In this document: piece after piece, positions 26,659 through 35,408 of the stretch
Position numbering within the stretch: the stretch's first letter is position 1
Layout: each line of letters opens with the position of its first letter
Source of the DNA: an uncultured Chlamydiaceae bacterium
Lineage (GTDB): Bacteria; Chlamydiota; Chlamydiia; Chlamydiales; Chlamydiaceae
DNA length: 64,000 nt
NCBI GenBank assembly: GCA_937884635.1
Contig: CALGBW010000044.1
Location: forward strand, 1 to 64,000
Direction: 5' to 3'
The notes under the pieces: generated by a model
What the model was told of the DNA's origin: nothing
Databases searched by the model: none
Seen by the model: only the letters and a program-made list of their open reading frames with translations
Program-made: the position numbers and the translations under genes

Positions 26659-27947
26659 TGGATCTCCTTAGACAAAGCTTCAAGGGTCGCATTCGATGTA
26701 GCGCTTTTAGCATAGGCAAATATTTCTAACAGATGTTGTTGAATAAGGGAGAACGTACAATCTGAGCTAATGTGCGCAAAACTATGCAGATTAATGAGTT
26801 GTTCTATTACATCTTGGATTGTTAAATGAGCAAAATTATAAGAAGGCTTATATGCTTCCTTATATAGCAGGATAAACCCTTCCTTTTCTAATAAAGCAAG
26901 ACATTGAGAGACCTCTCCTATAGAAATGTGAGCACTTTTTGCAATCGTCGTCGCTGAGGGAGGGGACAATCTTTTGTTAAAACAATGAAAGATGAATGCT
27001 AGGATATAGGTGCTGATAACTAGTTTTAAATAGCTATTGGGGATCCCGTTTTCTGTTGCGCTATTGCCTGCATCTCCGTGATTTTGAATTGTAAATGTTA
27101 AAGTGCCCCCAAAAAGATAAATCATAGAGTACAAGTAGAGCAAAAGTAGAAATGAGGGTAAAGCTACTAAAGCTCCGTAGGTAAAGCTGTAGTTGAATAA
27201 ATATATTTGGAGACCAAAGAACAACTTCTGTAATACAAGCCAAACAGTCCCTGCTACAAAAGCAGCTTGTAATGCAGCGTTTTTTTGAATAGGGACTCTT
27301 GGTAGAAAAGCATAGCAGCAAAAAAGGATCACATACAAAAAAACATAAGGCGCTATCCTCGATAGGAAAAATACGGTAGACATTGTATAACTAAGCTGGA
27401 AGAGCTTAGTGTATGCTAAGGGCATGATTTGTGTGATGTAAATCCATGATCCAAAAGCAATGATAAAAACCATGGGAGCAATGAGTGTGATAATAAGGTA
27501 AACAACGATGCGTTGTACGGAGAGGGGAGTCCATCCAGCTCTAAATACCTTATTGAGGCTGTCTTCTAAAGACATAAGCATAAAGATTGCAGGCCAGCAA
27601 AAAACAAAAAAACTGGCTACAATGACGGAGCCTACAGGAATACCTGAAGAATTTTGTGCCGCAGCTACAATAGCTTCTATAGGCTCTTTATAATCCGGAA
27701 GTTTGAATAATAGCCACTCTATCCACGTTGAATTACCAAACAAGTACTGCGTTAGCCGCAGAAAGAACACAAGAACAGGAACACAGCTAAATAAACCATA
27801 ATAACTTAAAACGCAGGCTTCTTTAGAAATTTCACCGCGAGCAAGAATTTTTAAAGAAAGCAGGCTGCTTCGAATGATGTTCCTTAGTGAGAGCGCGATT
27901 TTCTTTCCGAAGAAAACTAAAGTACGATGAAACATAACCCAAAGCAA
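26655..27947 (-). CDS. YihY/virulence factor BrkB-family membrane protein
   Basis: Encodes 430 residues. Six membrane segments in the first 300 residues carry family features: CVLSYYGLFSCVPVLVFFLR, SLEDSLNKVFRAG and NYSFTYGALVALPSFLLLLY, with the Y-G-x-L motif. The C-terminal ~120 residues form a soluble region that looks like a winged-helix (SPPSATTIAKSAHISIGEVS), an extension also seen in some YihY proteins. Function unsettled; the family was once called ribonuclease BN. It overlaps tamB by 4 bases, matching CT132-CT131. Confidence 0.88.
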   Translation of the reverse strand: MLWVMFHRTLVFFGKKIALSLRNIIRSSLLSLKILARGEISKEACVLSYYGLFSCVPVLVFFLRLTQYLFGNSTWIEWLLFKLPDYKEPIEAIVAAAQNSSGIPVGSVIVASFFVFCWPAIFMLMSLEDSLNKVFRAGWTPLSVQRIVVYLIITLIAPMVFIIAFGSWIYITQIMPLAYTKLFQLSYTMSTVFFLSRIAPYVFLYVILFCCYAFLPRVPIQKNAALQAAFVAGTVWLVLQKLFFGLQIYLFNYSFTYGALVALPSFLLLLYLYSMIYLFGGTLTFTIQNHGDAGNSATENGIPNSYLKLVISTYILAFIFHCFNKRLSPPSATTIAKSAHISIGEVSQCLALLEKEGFILLYKEAYKPSYNFAHLTIQDVIEQLINLHSFAHISSDCTFSLIQQHLLEIFAYAKSATSNATLEALSKEIQ

Positions 27948-28010
27948 TAGAAAATTTCATTTTTAAAAATGAAAAATAATTACTTTCAAGTTTAGTTTCT
28001 AATTATTTTT

Positions 28011-28802
28011 TTAACTATGTTTTTCACAAGATATAAATAAAAATAACGGAAACTCTTTTCTAGCTGTATTTTCTGCACGAGCCCGGCTTCCTGAAGAAGT
28101 TTTGGAGGAAATCCATTCCTGCATATCCCGAATAACAAGTCCATGTTTTGCTATTGCTTCAGTCCAATATGACAAAGGGAAATGGAATGATACAGTTGAT
28201 TCAGATTGTTGTCTTCCTGGGTGAGCGACGATAGGAATGGATACAGGAGAGAGATAACGATCTATTTTCCGAGACATTAGCTTCTTATCTTCATCATAAA
28301 GCCAAGAGGATAACCTAGGAATACGGAAGCATGGGTGGTTTAGCACTAGGTGAAATTTCCCATTTTTATCCAGTAATTTAGCTACATTTCCTATAGCTTT
28401 TTCTGGAGCACTCATATTTTGCAAAGATAGAATAGCCACCGCGTGAGAAAAAGGAGGATACTTCTCTTTTATGGGTGCTGTCATATCCTGTAGAAGGAAT
28501 TTATGTTGTTTGCACTGACGCATCTTCTCAGCGATAGCCAAGAAACTTGGGGATAGATCCATTCCCAGATATGTACAGTTTTTAGGAAGCGCTCTCTCTA
28601 AAATACCTTGGCCACAGCCTACATCTAAAAGCCGAGAATCTGGGGTAACAGAAAGAAGGGGTAACAGACGAGGAAGGATAACTGTTCTATGATAATAATG
28701 CCCCTTATCTTGAACGATTTTATGATAATCAGAGGCAATGGACTCCCAAGAAGTGGTATTTTTTTTATATGACTGGGAGCGAGAGCACTTTGGTTTATTC
28801 AT
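28011..28802 (-). CDS. SAM-dependent methyltransferase, class I (CT133-like)
   Basis: Encodes 263 residues from ATG 28802 (MNKPKCSRSQ); an in-frame upstream start would add a hydrophobic leader of doubtful reality. The Rossmann SAM-binding motif I is RLLDVGCGQGILERALP, then LGMDLSPSFLAIAEKM, LLQDMTAP and the LVLNHPCFRIPRLSSW region after motif IV. The type resembles UbiE/Methyltransf_11 enzymes. Substrate unknown. It precedes yihY and tamB on the same strand, as CT133-CT132-CT131. Confidence 0.85.
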   Translation of the reverse strand: MNKPKCSRSQSYKKNTTSWESIASDYHKIVQDKGHYYHRTVILPRLLPLLSVTPDSRLLDVGCGQGILERALPKNCTYLGMDLSPSFLAIAEKMRQCKQHKFLLQDMTAPIKEKYPPFSHAVAILSLQNMSAPEKAIGNVAKLLDKNGKFHLVLNHPCFRIPRLSSWLYDEDKKLMSRKIDRYLSPVSIPIVAHPGRQQSESTVSFHFPLSYWTEAIAKHGLVIRDMQEWISSKTSSGSRARAENTARKEFPLFLFISCEKHS

Positions 28803-29205
28803 AATGAACCAGATAAAGATTAAAAAGAGAGACATCAAACACTCAATGGGGAACCTGCCCTTGAATTATCTTGTCTGTTGTTCTCGTAGTTTTTTTAATG
28901 AAAAGAAGGGAATTAGAGCTAATGTCTTCATCCCAAGCGTCATCTATCTTTATCTTTGTTATATAGAAAGTCAAGGGGCATTCATTCTAAGATTCCCACC
29001 CCTTTAAAAGTGAGAGTATATCACAATGCTTACACGCGGATCCAATCCTTTGTAGAAGGTGGTGTTGTAGCTGTTTGTTCATTACTCTCTGAACCGGGGT
29101 AAAGTCTCCCCATTTGTCCGCATTTCCAAGATTTCCTAGACCTCCAACTTTACCCCACACCTTGGGTTTACTAAGAGAATGTTAGTAACTGGCTAGGAAG
29201 AAAAA
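28803..29205. other. Spacer between the Inc-like gene and the methyltransferase, with IS-end relic
   Basis: Contains the degenerate IS605-type right end at 28994-29024. The rest (29030-29200) is AT/GC mixed without an open frame. CCCCATTTGTCCGCATTTCC and neighbouring pyrimidine-rich stretches look like decayed coding sequence, but no product can be named. Confidence 0.35.
28994..29024 (+). mobile_element. Degenerate IS605-type right-end hairpin
   Basis: TCCCACCCC-TTTA-AAAGTGAG is followed by AGTATATCAC. If the 3' arm were GGGGTGGG the stem would be perfect. The observed arm differs only by G-to-A changes, as expected for decay of a once-perfect palindrome. TTTA loop and AGTATATCA tail match the copy at 35472-35500. 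Confidence 0.45.
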
Positions 29206-29514
29206 CTATTTAATAGTTTTTTGTATGGCACTTGGGTTAAATAAACAGACTAGCATGGTTGCGCTCCAAACCAGACATATATACCCAAATAATAAAGAAA
29301 AAAGAGCTGTAGTCATTGCAATAGGGCAACATAACGCAAAGGCGGCAAAGCTATTTAACACAGCATATAAGCCAACAAAAACGGCTAAAGCGACGATCAT
29401 GCAGCGTTTAACGCCAGATGCTCTATCCTCGTTGAATGGTTTAACGAAGTCAGGGGAGAAATTATATCCAAGGCTTTTTAAACAGGGAGAGTCGATAATC
29501 ATTGTCATTGTCAT
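29206..29514 (-). CDS. Small Inc-like bilobed membrane protein
   Basis: Encodes about 102 residues. After a 38-residue N-terminus come two hydrophobic lobes (CMIVALAVFVGLYAVLNSFA and the CCPIAMTTALFSLLFGYICL segment), separated by a Cys-Cys-Pro turn, the bilobed Inc pattern. The start is ambiguous: three in-frame ATGs at 29514, 29508 and 29502 lie in a hexamer repeat (ATGACA ATGACA ATGATT). No strong Shine-Dalgarno is seen; an A-run precedes on the plus strand. It stands alone between the methyltransferase gene and pepF. Confidence 0.65.
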   Translation of the reverse strand: MTMTMIIDSPCLKSLGYNFSPDFVKPFNEDRASGVKRCMIVALAVFVGLYAVLNSFAAFALCCPIAMTTALFSLLFGYICLVWSATMLVCLFNPSAIQKTIK

Positions 29515-29696
29515 TGTTCTCAGCAAAAAAAAATAGGTGATGAGAGTATAGTATAATGAATATTTTAATAAAAGGCAGATAGGTTGAGAGTTATCTTTCG
29601 ATCCGTTTTTGCACGATTACAGACCGTATATGGCTAAGAGTGCAATGTACCGTACAGAAGGTTCCGAGATATAATTTTCGGCAAATTAGTTATAAG

Positions 29697-29745
29697 AAAA
29701 AACTTCCACTCAATCCATCCACACGCATATTTCGAATGGATTGAG
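29697..29745 (-). terminator. Terminator of pepF
   Basis: On the minus strand CTCAATCCAT, a 17-base loop and ATGGATTGAG form a perfect 10-bp stem, followed by TGGAAGTTTTTTC. It lies about 60 bases after the pepF stop. Confidence 0.75.
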
Positions 29746-29806
29746 CAAATTTAATAACGCAGCAAAAGAACGTTTAATGTTTTAAGCCCCTTGCTGCAGC
29801 AGTCAG

Positions 29807-31609
29807 TTAAAGCAGGGAAGACAGCTCATTGATTTTTTTCTCAATAAATGAGAAGGCTTTGAGAATGGGCTCTGTAGCAGCCATATCTAACCCTGATTTC
29901 TTCAAAATTTCTAACGGGAAGTCGGAACCACCTGATTTCAAGAAACCTAAATACTGCTCTAAAGCGCCCTCTTCTTTATTCAGAATTCTTTCAGCGAAGC
30001 ACAATGCCGCTATAATACCTGTGGCATATTGATATACATAGAAGTTGTAATAAAAATGAGGGATTCTCGCCCATTCAATCATGGAGTATTCATCAAATAC
30101 TACAATATCGCCGTAAAGTTCTTTCTGTATACTATGGTATGTGTTCGATAAAAACTCTTCGGTTAAAGGAATTCCTTTTTCTGCCGCAGAATGGATTTCA
30201 AACTCAAATGCAGCAAATAACACTTGTCTGAATAAGGTCGCAAAGATAGTGTCTAGAGTTCTAGTTAATAAAGTGATTTTTTCTTCTTTCGATTCAGTTT
30301 TTTCTAACAAGAAATGCATAAGTAGCATTTCGTTCAGTGTAGAAGCAATTTCTGCAAGAAAGATTGGGTATTGATGGTCTTGGAATGTTTGGTTTGCTCG
30401 ACTGAAGTAGGAATGCATGCTGTGACCACCCTCATGAGCGATAATAGAAATATCATATAATGTTTGTTGGTAGTTCAGAAGGATATAGGGTTTGCTGTCA
30501 TAGCATCCTGATGAGTAAGCACCAGAACGCTTGTTGAGATTCTCGTATTTGTCTACCCAACCGTCTGTTGTAAGGCCTTTTCGCAAAATATCAATATAGT
30601 TCTCCCCTAAGATAGAGAGACTATCGCATATAATATCAACAGTTTCATCGTATGTGAAAATTTTTTCTGTTTTTCCTCCGATAGGAGCATATACATCGTA
30701 AAAGTGAAACTCATCAATATTGAGAGCTTGTTTTTTTAGACCAAAGTATTGAGTAATTAACGATGAATGTTTTTTCACAGTTTCGACTAGTGATGTGTAA
30801 ACGCTAGTAGGAATATTATTTTGAAAAAGAGCGGCCTCTAAGCAAGAAGCATAGTTTCTTGCCTTAGCATGGAATAAATGTGCCTGTATTTTCCCGTTGA
30901 GCAGGTTTGCAAAGGTTAAGCGATAATGATGATAGCGTTGACATTGTTGCAAATATGCTGTTCTACGTAGCTCTCTATCAGATGATTGCATATATAAAGA
31001 TGCTAATGCGTGGGATAAGGGGTGTGATTCGCCTTGTGAATCTTTAGCCTCTCCAAAAGGAATTTCAGAATCGCTTAGGGAAGAAAAAGCTTTACTAGCC
31101 ACTTCTAGAGCAGGGAAAGAAGAAGCTAACATTTTTTCTTCTTCCGGAGAACGAGTGTGGGAGGCTAAGCGGAAAATCTTTTCCAAATAAAAACGGTATT
31201 CCGATAGGGCTGGAGAGTGAAGATGACCCTCTGCAATATCAGCTGGCAATCGGACTAATGCCGGTTGAACCCATGAAATCGTTTCAGCAAATACGGTATA
31301 AAGGTGAGTAACCGTTTTTAAATCTGCAATAGCCTCTTGATTGCTAATATCTTGATCATGAATTAAATGCGCATAGGTATACAGCTTATCTAATTGTCTT
31401 TCAGCAGAAAGAAGTACATTTAATAAGGCTTTTACAGACGTAGCATCGCTTAAGTCATAATTCGTTGCGACTATTTGCTTTGTCAATGAGGTGCACTGAT
31501 TCAGTTCTTTTTCCCAATCTGTACGGTTATGATACAAAGAAGTTGTATCCCAACAATCTTGCAGAGGTACATCTTGTCTTTTTCGTGGGGCGGCCTGTTT
31601 TTTATTCAT
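29807..31609 (-). CDS. pepF: Oligoendopeptidase F, peptidase family M3
   Basis: Encodes 600 residues from ATG 31609 (MNKKQAAPRKRQ). The longest frame adds 34 residues of basic, unlikely sequence. The zinc site is IIAHEGGHSMHSYF (HExxH). An N-terminal helical domain and QTFQDHQYPIFLAEIASTLNE, which supplies the third ligand Glu, match PepF. It cleaves short peptides of about 7-17 residues in the cytoplasm and fits with the peptide importers in the window. Equivalent to CT112. Preceded by a 417-bp spacer. Confidence 0.93.
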   Translation of the reverse strand: MNKKQAAPRKRQDVPLQDCWDTTSLYHNRTDWEKELNQCTSLTKQIVATNYDLSDATSVKALLNVLLSAERQLDKLYTYAHLIHDQDISNQEAIADLKTVTHLYTVFAETISWVQPALVRLPADIAEGHLHSPALSEYRFYLEKIFRLASHTRSPEEEKMLASSFPALEVASKAFSSLSDSEIPFGEAKDSQGESHPLSHALASLYMQSSDRELRRTAYLQQCQRYHHYRLTFANLLNGKIQAHLFHAKARNYASCLEAALFQNNIPTSVYTSLVETVKKHSSLITQYFGLKKQALNIDEFHFYDVYAPIGGKTEKIFTYDETVDIICDSLSILGENYIDILRKGLTTDGWVDKYENLNKRSGAYSSGCYDSKPYILLNYQQTLYDISIIAHEGGHSMHSYFSRANQTFQDHQYPIFLAEIASTLNEMLLMHFLLEKTESKEEKITLLTRTLDTIFATLFRQVLFAAFEFEIHSAAEKGIPLTEEFLSNTYHSIQKELYGDIVVFDEYSMIEWARIPHFYYNFYVYQYATGIIAALCFAERILNKEEGALEQYLGFLKSGGSDFPLEILKKSGLDMAATEPILKAFSFIEKKINELSSLL

Positions 31610-32026
31610 AGTATGTATTGAGATCTGCACATATTGAAGAGGAAAGGCCCTACCAATATACTTCTCTCGTTTCCTTTTCTTTATAAGTTTAGAGAGATCC
31701 CTTGCCATCATTTAAGCGGTGGAAAGGATCCATAAATTTTTGTTTTGAGGATTGTATTTTGGTTTTTGTTTGCTTTCAATACTTATCGTATACAGTGGTT
31801 TGGATATCAGATGAGTATAAATTAGGGCAAACTTTTAGAAATTAGCCAAGCTCTTGTATATCTAACAGCTATTAGAAGGCGGGGATAGGAGAACAAGGTG
31901 CCTTTAGAGAGAGTTTGGGGCTATTTTACCTTGCTTGTTTGGTTAGAATCTCTTTTTTTTCAAAAAACAATGCAAAAACAATTGAGTTTAAAGTGTTTGC
32001 TTTGGTAGCATGGTCACCTAATCTTC
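31610..32026. other. Spacer upstream of pepF and the tRNA pair
   Basis: AT-rich divergent region. It must contain the pepF promoter on the minus strand and the tRNA promoter (31982-32011) on the plus strand. No coding frame is seen apart from a chance extension of pepF. Confidence 0.4.
31982..32011 (+). promoter_or_regulatory. Candidate sigma-66 promoter for tRNA-Val/tRNA-Asp
   Basis: TTGAGT at 31982-31987 and TAGCAT at 32006-32011, spaced by 18 bases, resemble a -35/-10 pair. The predicted start, near 32018, would lie just before tRNA-Val at 32027. This is a visual match only. Confidence 0.35.
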
Positions 32027-32099
32027 GGATGCGTAGCTCAGCGGTTAGAGCGCCTGTCTTACACACAGGGGGTCATAGGTTCGAATCCTTTCGCGTCCA
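32027..32099 (+). tRNA. tRNA-Val (anticodon TAC)
   Basis: A 73-nt cloverleaf. Acceptor GGATGCG pairs with CGCGTCC with one G-T. D-arm GCTC/GAGC, anticodon stem CCTGT/ACAGG with loop CTTACAC giving anticodon TAC, and T-loop TTCGAAT. CCA is not encoded. tRNA-Asp follows after 7 bases, so both are processed from one transcript. Confidence 0.95.
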
Positions 32100-32106
32100 T
32101 GTTTCT

Positions 32107-32180
32107 GCGGGAGTAGTTCAACTGGTTAGAGCACCGCCCTGTCAAGGCGGAAGTTGCGGGTTCGAGCCCCGTCTCTCGCG
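32107..32180 (+). tRNA. tRNA-Asp (anticodon GTC)
   Basis: A 74-nt cloverleaf. Acceptor GCGGGAG pairs with CTCTCGC with one wobble. Anticodon stem CCGCC/GGCGG with loop CTGTCAA gives anticodon GTC. T-arm GCGGGTTCGAGCCCCGT. Discriminator G as expected for tRNA-Asp; CCA is not encoded. Confidence 0.95.
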
Positions 32181-32356
32181 AGAAATCGATAGTAGAATTT
32201 AATGGTTCTTTCGAGTGGCTATTTTGGTTTTTAAAAATTTTTTGGTAAAAACTCGTCGCCAATAGACCAAGGTCCACTATTCAGTCTATCGCGCTATATT
32301 TTTCCCACTAGTCTCTCCTAAGACGTAGTTTCTTTGTTCTCAGTGTAGGAGGGAGT

Positions 32357-33256
32357 ATGTCGCATGGCATTCGGTTAACAAAGTTCAGCTTCCCTTTATA
32401 TTTTTCCAAGACACTAAGTTGGTTTATCTTAGGAGGGTTTCTTGCCGCATGTGGCGTCAGGATGGTTCTCATTCCCAATGAATTGATCGACGGTGGTGTG
32501 GTTGGACTATCTATTATTGCAGCTCACTTTGTTGGTTATAAATATCTATCTTTCTGTCTTATCTTACTCAATTTCCCTTTTGTTGTTTTAGCTTATAGGC
32601 AGATCGGTAAGTACTTTGTTATTCAGATGATTACTGCGGTTATCATCTTTTCTTGTGCCTTATGGTTAATTGATGAACTCCCTGCTTGGTTTGGGATTGA
32701 CCCCACAGTCTTTCAGTTTAGAGGTTCTGAAATGGAGACTGTTGTTTTAGGTGGAGCAATTATTGGAGTTGGTTGTGGATTAATTATTCGCCACGGGGGA
32801 TCAACGGATGGTACAGAGATTTTAGGTATCATCATTAATAAGAAAAAAGGTTTCACTGTTGGCCAAGTCGTGCTGTTCGTGAACTTTTTCATTTTCTCCT
32901 TAGCAGGGATCGTATACAAAAATTGGCACACAGCTTTTGTGTCATTTTTAACGTATGCTGTAGCATCAAAAATCATGGATATGGTGATTTTAGGATTGGA
33001 TGACACCAAGTCTGTGACGATCATTACTGCGTATCCAAGAAAATTAGGTCATCTTTTGATGGATAATTTAGGCGTAGGATTAACATATCTGCATGCTGAA
33101 GGAGGATACTCTGGAGAACCTAGAAATCTCTTATACATTGTAGTTGAGCGGTTACAGCTCTCTCAGTTAAAAGAGATTGTACACAGAGAAGACCCAGATG
33201 CATTTATCGCGGTGGAAAACCTGCACGAAGTCATTAACGGTAGAAAATCTCATTAA
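32357..33256 (+). CDS. YitT-family membrane protein (DUF161 + DUF2179)
   Basis: Encodes 299 residues. Six membrane segments occupy the first ~215 residues, with AACGVRMVLIPNELIDGGVV, GCGLIIRHGGSTDGTEILGI and FLTYAVASKIMDMVILGLDD. The C-terminal ~80 residues form the soluble DUF2179 domain (VTIITAYPRKLGHLLMDNLG, LHAEGGYSGEPRNLLYIVV). The transport or binding role of YitT proteins is unknown. ATG 32357 is preceded by GGAGGGAGT, a strong Shine-Dalgarno for this genome. Monocistronic, ending at a bidirectional terminator. Confidence 0.9.
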   Translation: MSHGIRLTKFSFPLYFSKTLSWFILGGFLAACGVRMVLIPNELIDGGVVGLSIIAAHFVGYKYLSFCLILLNFPFVVLAYRQIGKYFVIQMITAVIIFSCALWLIDELPAWFGIDPTVFQFRGSEMETVVLGGAIIGVGCGLIIRHGGSTDGTEILGIIINKKKGFTVGQVVLFVNFFIFSLAGIVYKNWHTAFVSFLTYAVASKIMDMVILGLDDTKSVTIITAYPRKLGHLLMDNLGVGLTYLHAEGGYSGEPRNLLYIVVERLQLSQLKEIVHREDPDAFIAVENLHEVINGRKSH

Positions 33257-33270
33257 ACTACTTCTCAGTT

Positions 33271-33308
33271 AAAAAGGGAGTGATTTCAATCACTCCTTTT
33301 CTTTTTCC
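33271..33308. terminator. Bidirectional terminator between yitT-type gene and ubiX
   Basis: AAAAGGGAGTGA, a short loop and TCACTCCTTTT followed by CTTTTTCC; A-run on the other side. It lies between convergent genes, and the ubiX stop is inside the right arm. Confidence 0.8.
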
Positions 33309-33892
33309 AAATAAGGCCATCCCTCCCATTTTTTGGAAAGAACACTCGGAATATCCAGCATTGAAAGAATCTTACCTACCAAAGCGTTTTCTATGTCATC
33401 TGCCGTTTGCGGTTTTAAGTACCACATAGGCATAGGAGGTAAAATCGTTGCTCCAGCCTGAGATAAACGTAATAAGTTTTCCAAATGAATAGAATGTAGA
33501 GGAGTTTCTCTAGGGACTAGAATTAAAGGCCTCTTTTCTTTTAAAGCTACATCTGCAGCTCGTCGTAATAAATTATCTCCTAATCCAATAGATAGCGCTG
33601 CTATCGTTGACATGCTGCATGGGATAATAATCGTTGCATCTATTTTTTGAGATCCTGAGGCTAATGGACTTTCAATACTTCTAATTCCATGGATGTGTAC
33701 CGCAGACCGCAAACGATCCGGAAGAAGAGAAAGCACAGAGGCTGTCCCCACTTCATGATAGAGAGTTTTTGCTCCAGCTGATGAGATAACGACGTCTACA
33801 GAATGACCCGAGCCAGCAATTTCACGAATCAGTTTAACAGCAAGGATGCTGCCAGAAGCTCCTGAAATACCTATAACATAACGTTTTTTCAT
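33290..33892 (-). CDS. ubiX: Flavin prenyltransferase UbiX
   Basis: Encodes 200 residues from ATG 33892 (MKKRYVIGISGASGS). The longer frame (MWVSKEF) would start inside the IS-type hairpin, and AAAGAA upstream supports the shorter start. Motifs: GISGASGSILAVKL for FMN binding, PCSMSTIAALSIGLGDNLLR, VPRETPLHSIHLENLLRL and PPMPMWY. UbiX makes prenylated FMN for the UbiD decarboxylase of quinone biosynthesis. It follows ubiA on the same strand, matching CT219-CT220. Confidence 0.93.
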   Translation of the reverse strand: MKKRYVIGISGASGSILAVKLIREIAGSGHSVDVVISSAGAKTLYHEVGTASVLSLLPDRLRSAVHIHGIRSIESPLASGSQKIDATIIIPCSMSTIAALSIGLGDNLLRRAADVALKEKRPLILVPRETPLHSIHLENLLRLSQAGATILPPMPMWYLKPQTADDIENALVGKILSMLDIPSVLSKKWEGWPYLEKEKE

Positions 33893-33906
33893 AAATTCTT
33901 TAGAAA

Positions 33907-33937
33907 CCCACACATCTTGAGTGCGTGGGTAGTTTAC
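33907..33937 (+). mobile_element. IS605-type right-end-like hairpin between ubiA and ubiX
   Basis: CCCACACAT-CTTGA-GTGCGTGGG is a stem with one mismatch, followed by TAGTTTAC. The GTGGGTAGTTTAC end is identical to that of the hairpin beside the tnpB remnant at 8416-8445. No transposase sequence adjoins it. Confidence 0.5.
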
Positions 33938-33966
33938 TATCTAATGACTTTCAAAAAAGGGAATAA

Positions 33967-34893
33967 TTAAGCATGGACAATATTGTGTAAGAAAAAAAGC
34001 ACCATACTCAAGAAAAAGGATGAAACTAAGAAGATGTTCCCTATAAAGAAACAGTTATGATAGTCCATTCTACGATCGTGCAATAATTTCCGATATTGAT
34101 TCAAAGTATACAAGATCGCACATCCTGGAATCACACTTAACAAGTAAAAGACTTTACTAGCAGTTATATAACATCCAATTCCTAAGTAAGCAATGAATCC
34201 AATTAATAAGGAGATAGCTGCTACAAAAATAGACTTTTCTTTTCCTAAGAACTTAGGAATACTGTACAGGTGCGCTTTTCTATCGAAGTCCATATCCTGC
34301 AAAGCATAAATAATATCGTTAGCGGCAATTATAAACCCGCCCATACATCCCCATAGGGAGGCAACAAGAAAGTATTGAGAAAAGGTTTCGGGAGATAAAG
34401 AACAAAATACAAGTAATGATGCTAAATAATACACACCACCTAAAATCCAGTGACTTAAATAAGTAAAGCGCTTCGTATAAGGATAAACAAGCATAACCGC
34501 TATAGAAATTGCCCCTAAAATCACACTATTCACATTCAGCCATGCACATAGTAATAAGAATATCCCACCGGATAACCAACTACACAGCTTAGCAAAGTTC
34601 ACGGACAATTGTTTCTGCGGTAATATTCTCTTAGATGTTCTCGGGTTTTTAGCGTCTATAAATCTATCGATCACCTGATTACAAACAATTCCTAAAGACC
34701 GAGCAAAGAAAAAGGCAATAGAACCTATTGCTAATACACAAATAGTCCGCGTTGCTAATAACCCTTTCACGTCTGAGAGAATAAATAAAGTCACTGAAGC
34801 AAGAAAGAAGAGCGAAAATAAAGCATGTTTTAAATTAATTAAGGATAGTAAAGAAGACAATTTGGTTATTAGGAGATGTTTTTTTGTTCTCAT
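33967..34893 (-). CDS. ubiA: 4-hydroxybenzoate polyprenyltransferase-like protein UbiA
   Basis: Encodes 308 residues with eight or nine membrane segments. The two Asp-rich motifs of UbiA are NQVIDRFIDAKNPRTSKR near residue 75 and DIIYALQDMDFDRKAHLYSI near 195. It attaches a polyprenyl tail to an aromatic ring in quinone synthesis. In chlamydiae the ring precursor may come from the futalosine route, so the exact acceptor is uncertain. ubiX follows 74 bp downstream, with an IS-type hairpin in the gap. Confidence 0.92.
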   Translation of the reverse strand: MRTKKHLLITKLSSLLSLINLKHALFSLFFLASVTLFILSDVKGLLATRTICVLAIGSIAFFFARSLGIVCNQVIDRFIDAKNPRTSKRILPQKQLSVNFAKLCSWLSGGIFLLLCAWLNVNSVILGAISIAVMLVYPYTKRFTYLSHWILGGVYYLASLLVFCSLSPETFSQYFLVASLWGCMGGFIIAANDIIYALQDMDFDRKAHLYSIPKFLGKEKSIFVAAISLLIGFIAYLGIGCYITASKVFYLLSVIPGCAILYTLNQYRKLLHDRRMDYHNCFFIGNIFLVSSFFLSMVLFFLHNIVHA

Positions 34894-34989
34894 ATTAAAT
34901 GCGAAGGTCTATTGTTCAAAAGTCTTACTAGCGTTATTGTGATACTTTTTCTAGATAAGAACAATCCGTAATTTAGAGCCGTTTTGATT

Positions 34990-35385
34990 ATGCAAACACC
35001 GTTATCGCACCTTGTTAACACCATACGTTCTATGTGCTTAGACAATATTTGTCCATGGGCAGATCAACAAACACCTGCTTTGATTTTAGAGTATCTCGCT
35101 AAAGAACAAGAAGAGTGCATAGAAGCTCTTCAAGAGAACAAGTCTGCTTATGATATTGCCTCAGAAGCAGGGGATGTTTTTGTATTATCCCTAACCTTAT
35201 GTTTGCTACTAGAACGGGATGGGATCACGTCTTTTCATGAGATAATACAAGAGGCGATCAACAAACTACGTCGTCGTTCACCCCATCTTTTTGACCCTTC
35301 ACGCAAGGTAACATTAGAAGAAGCCATTGCTGTTTGGAAACAAGCAAAAGAGCAGGAAAAACAACAAGAGCTGCCAAATTGCTAA
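34990..35385 (+). CDS. MazG-type nucleotide pyrophosphohydrolase
   Basis: Encodes 131 residues, about half the size of E. coli MazG, so a single domain. The MazG signature is visible: CPWADQQTPALILEYLAKEQ with EECIEAL (ExxE metal ligands) and AYDIASEAGDVFVLSL (Asp of the EAxD-type motif), then RRRSPHLF. It probably hydrolyses non-canonical or excess NTPs. ATG 34990 is preferred over TTG 34984. The C-terminus (ELPNC) ends at a sequence TGCCAAATTG that is repeated 30 bp later, next to an IS-type relic. Confidence 0.85.
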   Translation: MQTPLSHLVNTIRSMCLDNICPWADQQTPALILEYLAKEQEECIEALQENKSAYDIASEAGDVFVLSLTLCLLLERDGITSFHEIIQEAINKLRRRSPHLFDPSRKVTLEEAIAVWKQAKEQEKQQELPNC

Positions 35386-35408
35386 TGTAGGATTAGGGTC
35401 TTGCCAAA

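Noticed and set aside
31609..31711. Extended N-terminus of pepF
   Set aside because: The 34 extra residues are basic and low complexity, with no family similarity; MNKKQ at 31609 gives the usual length.
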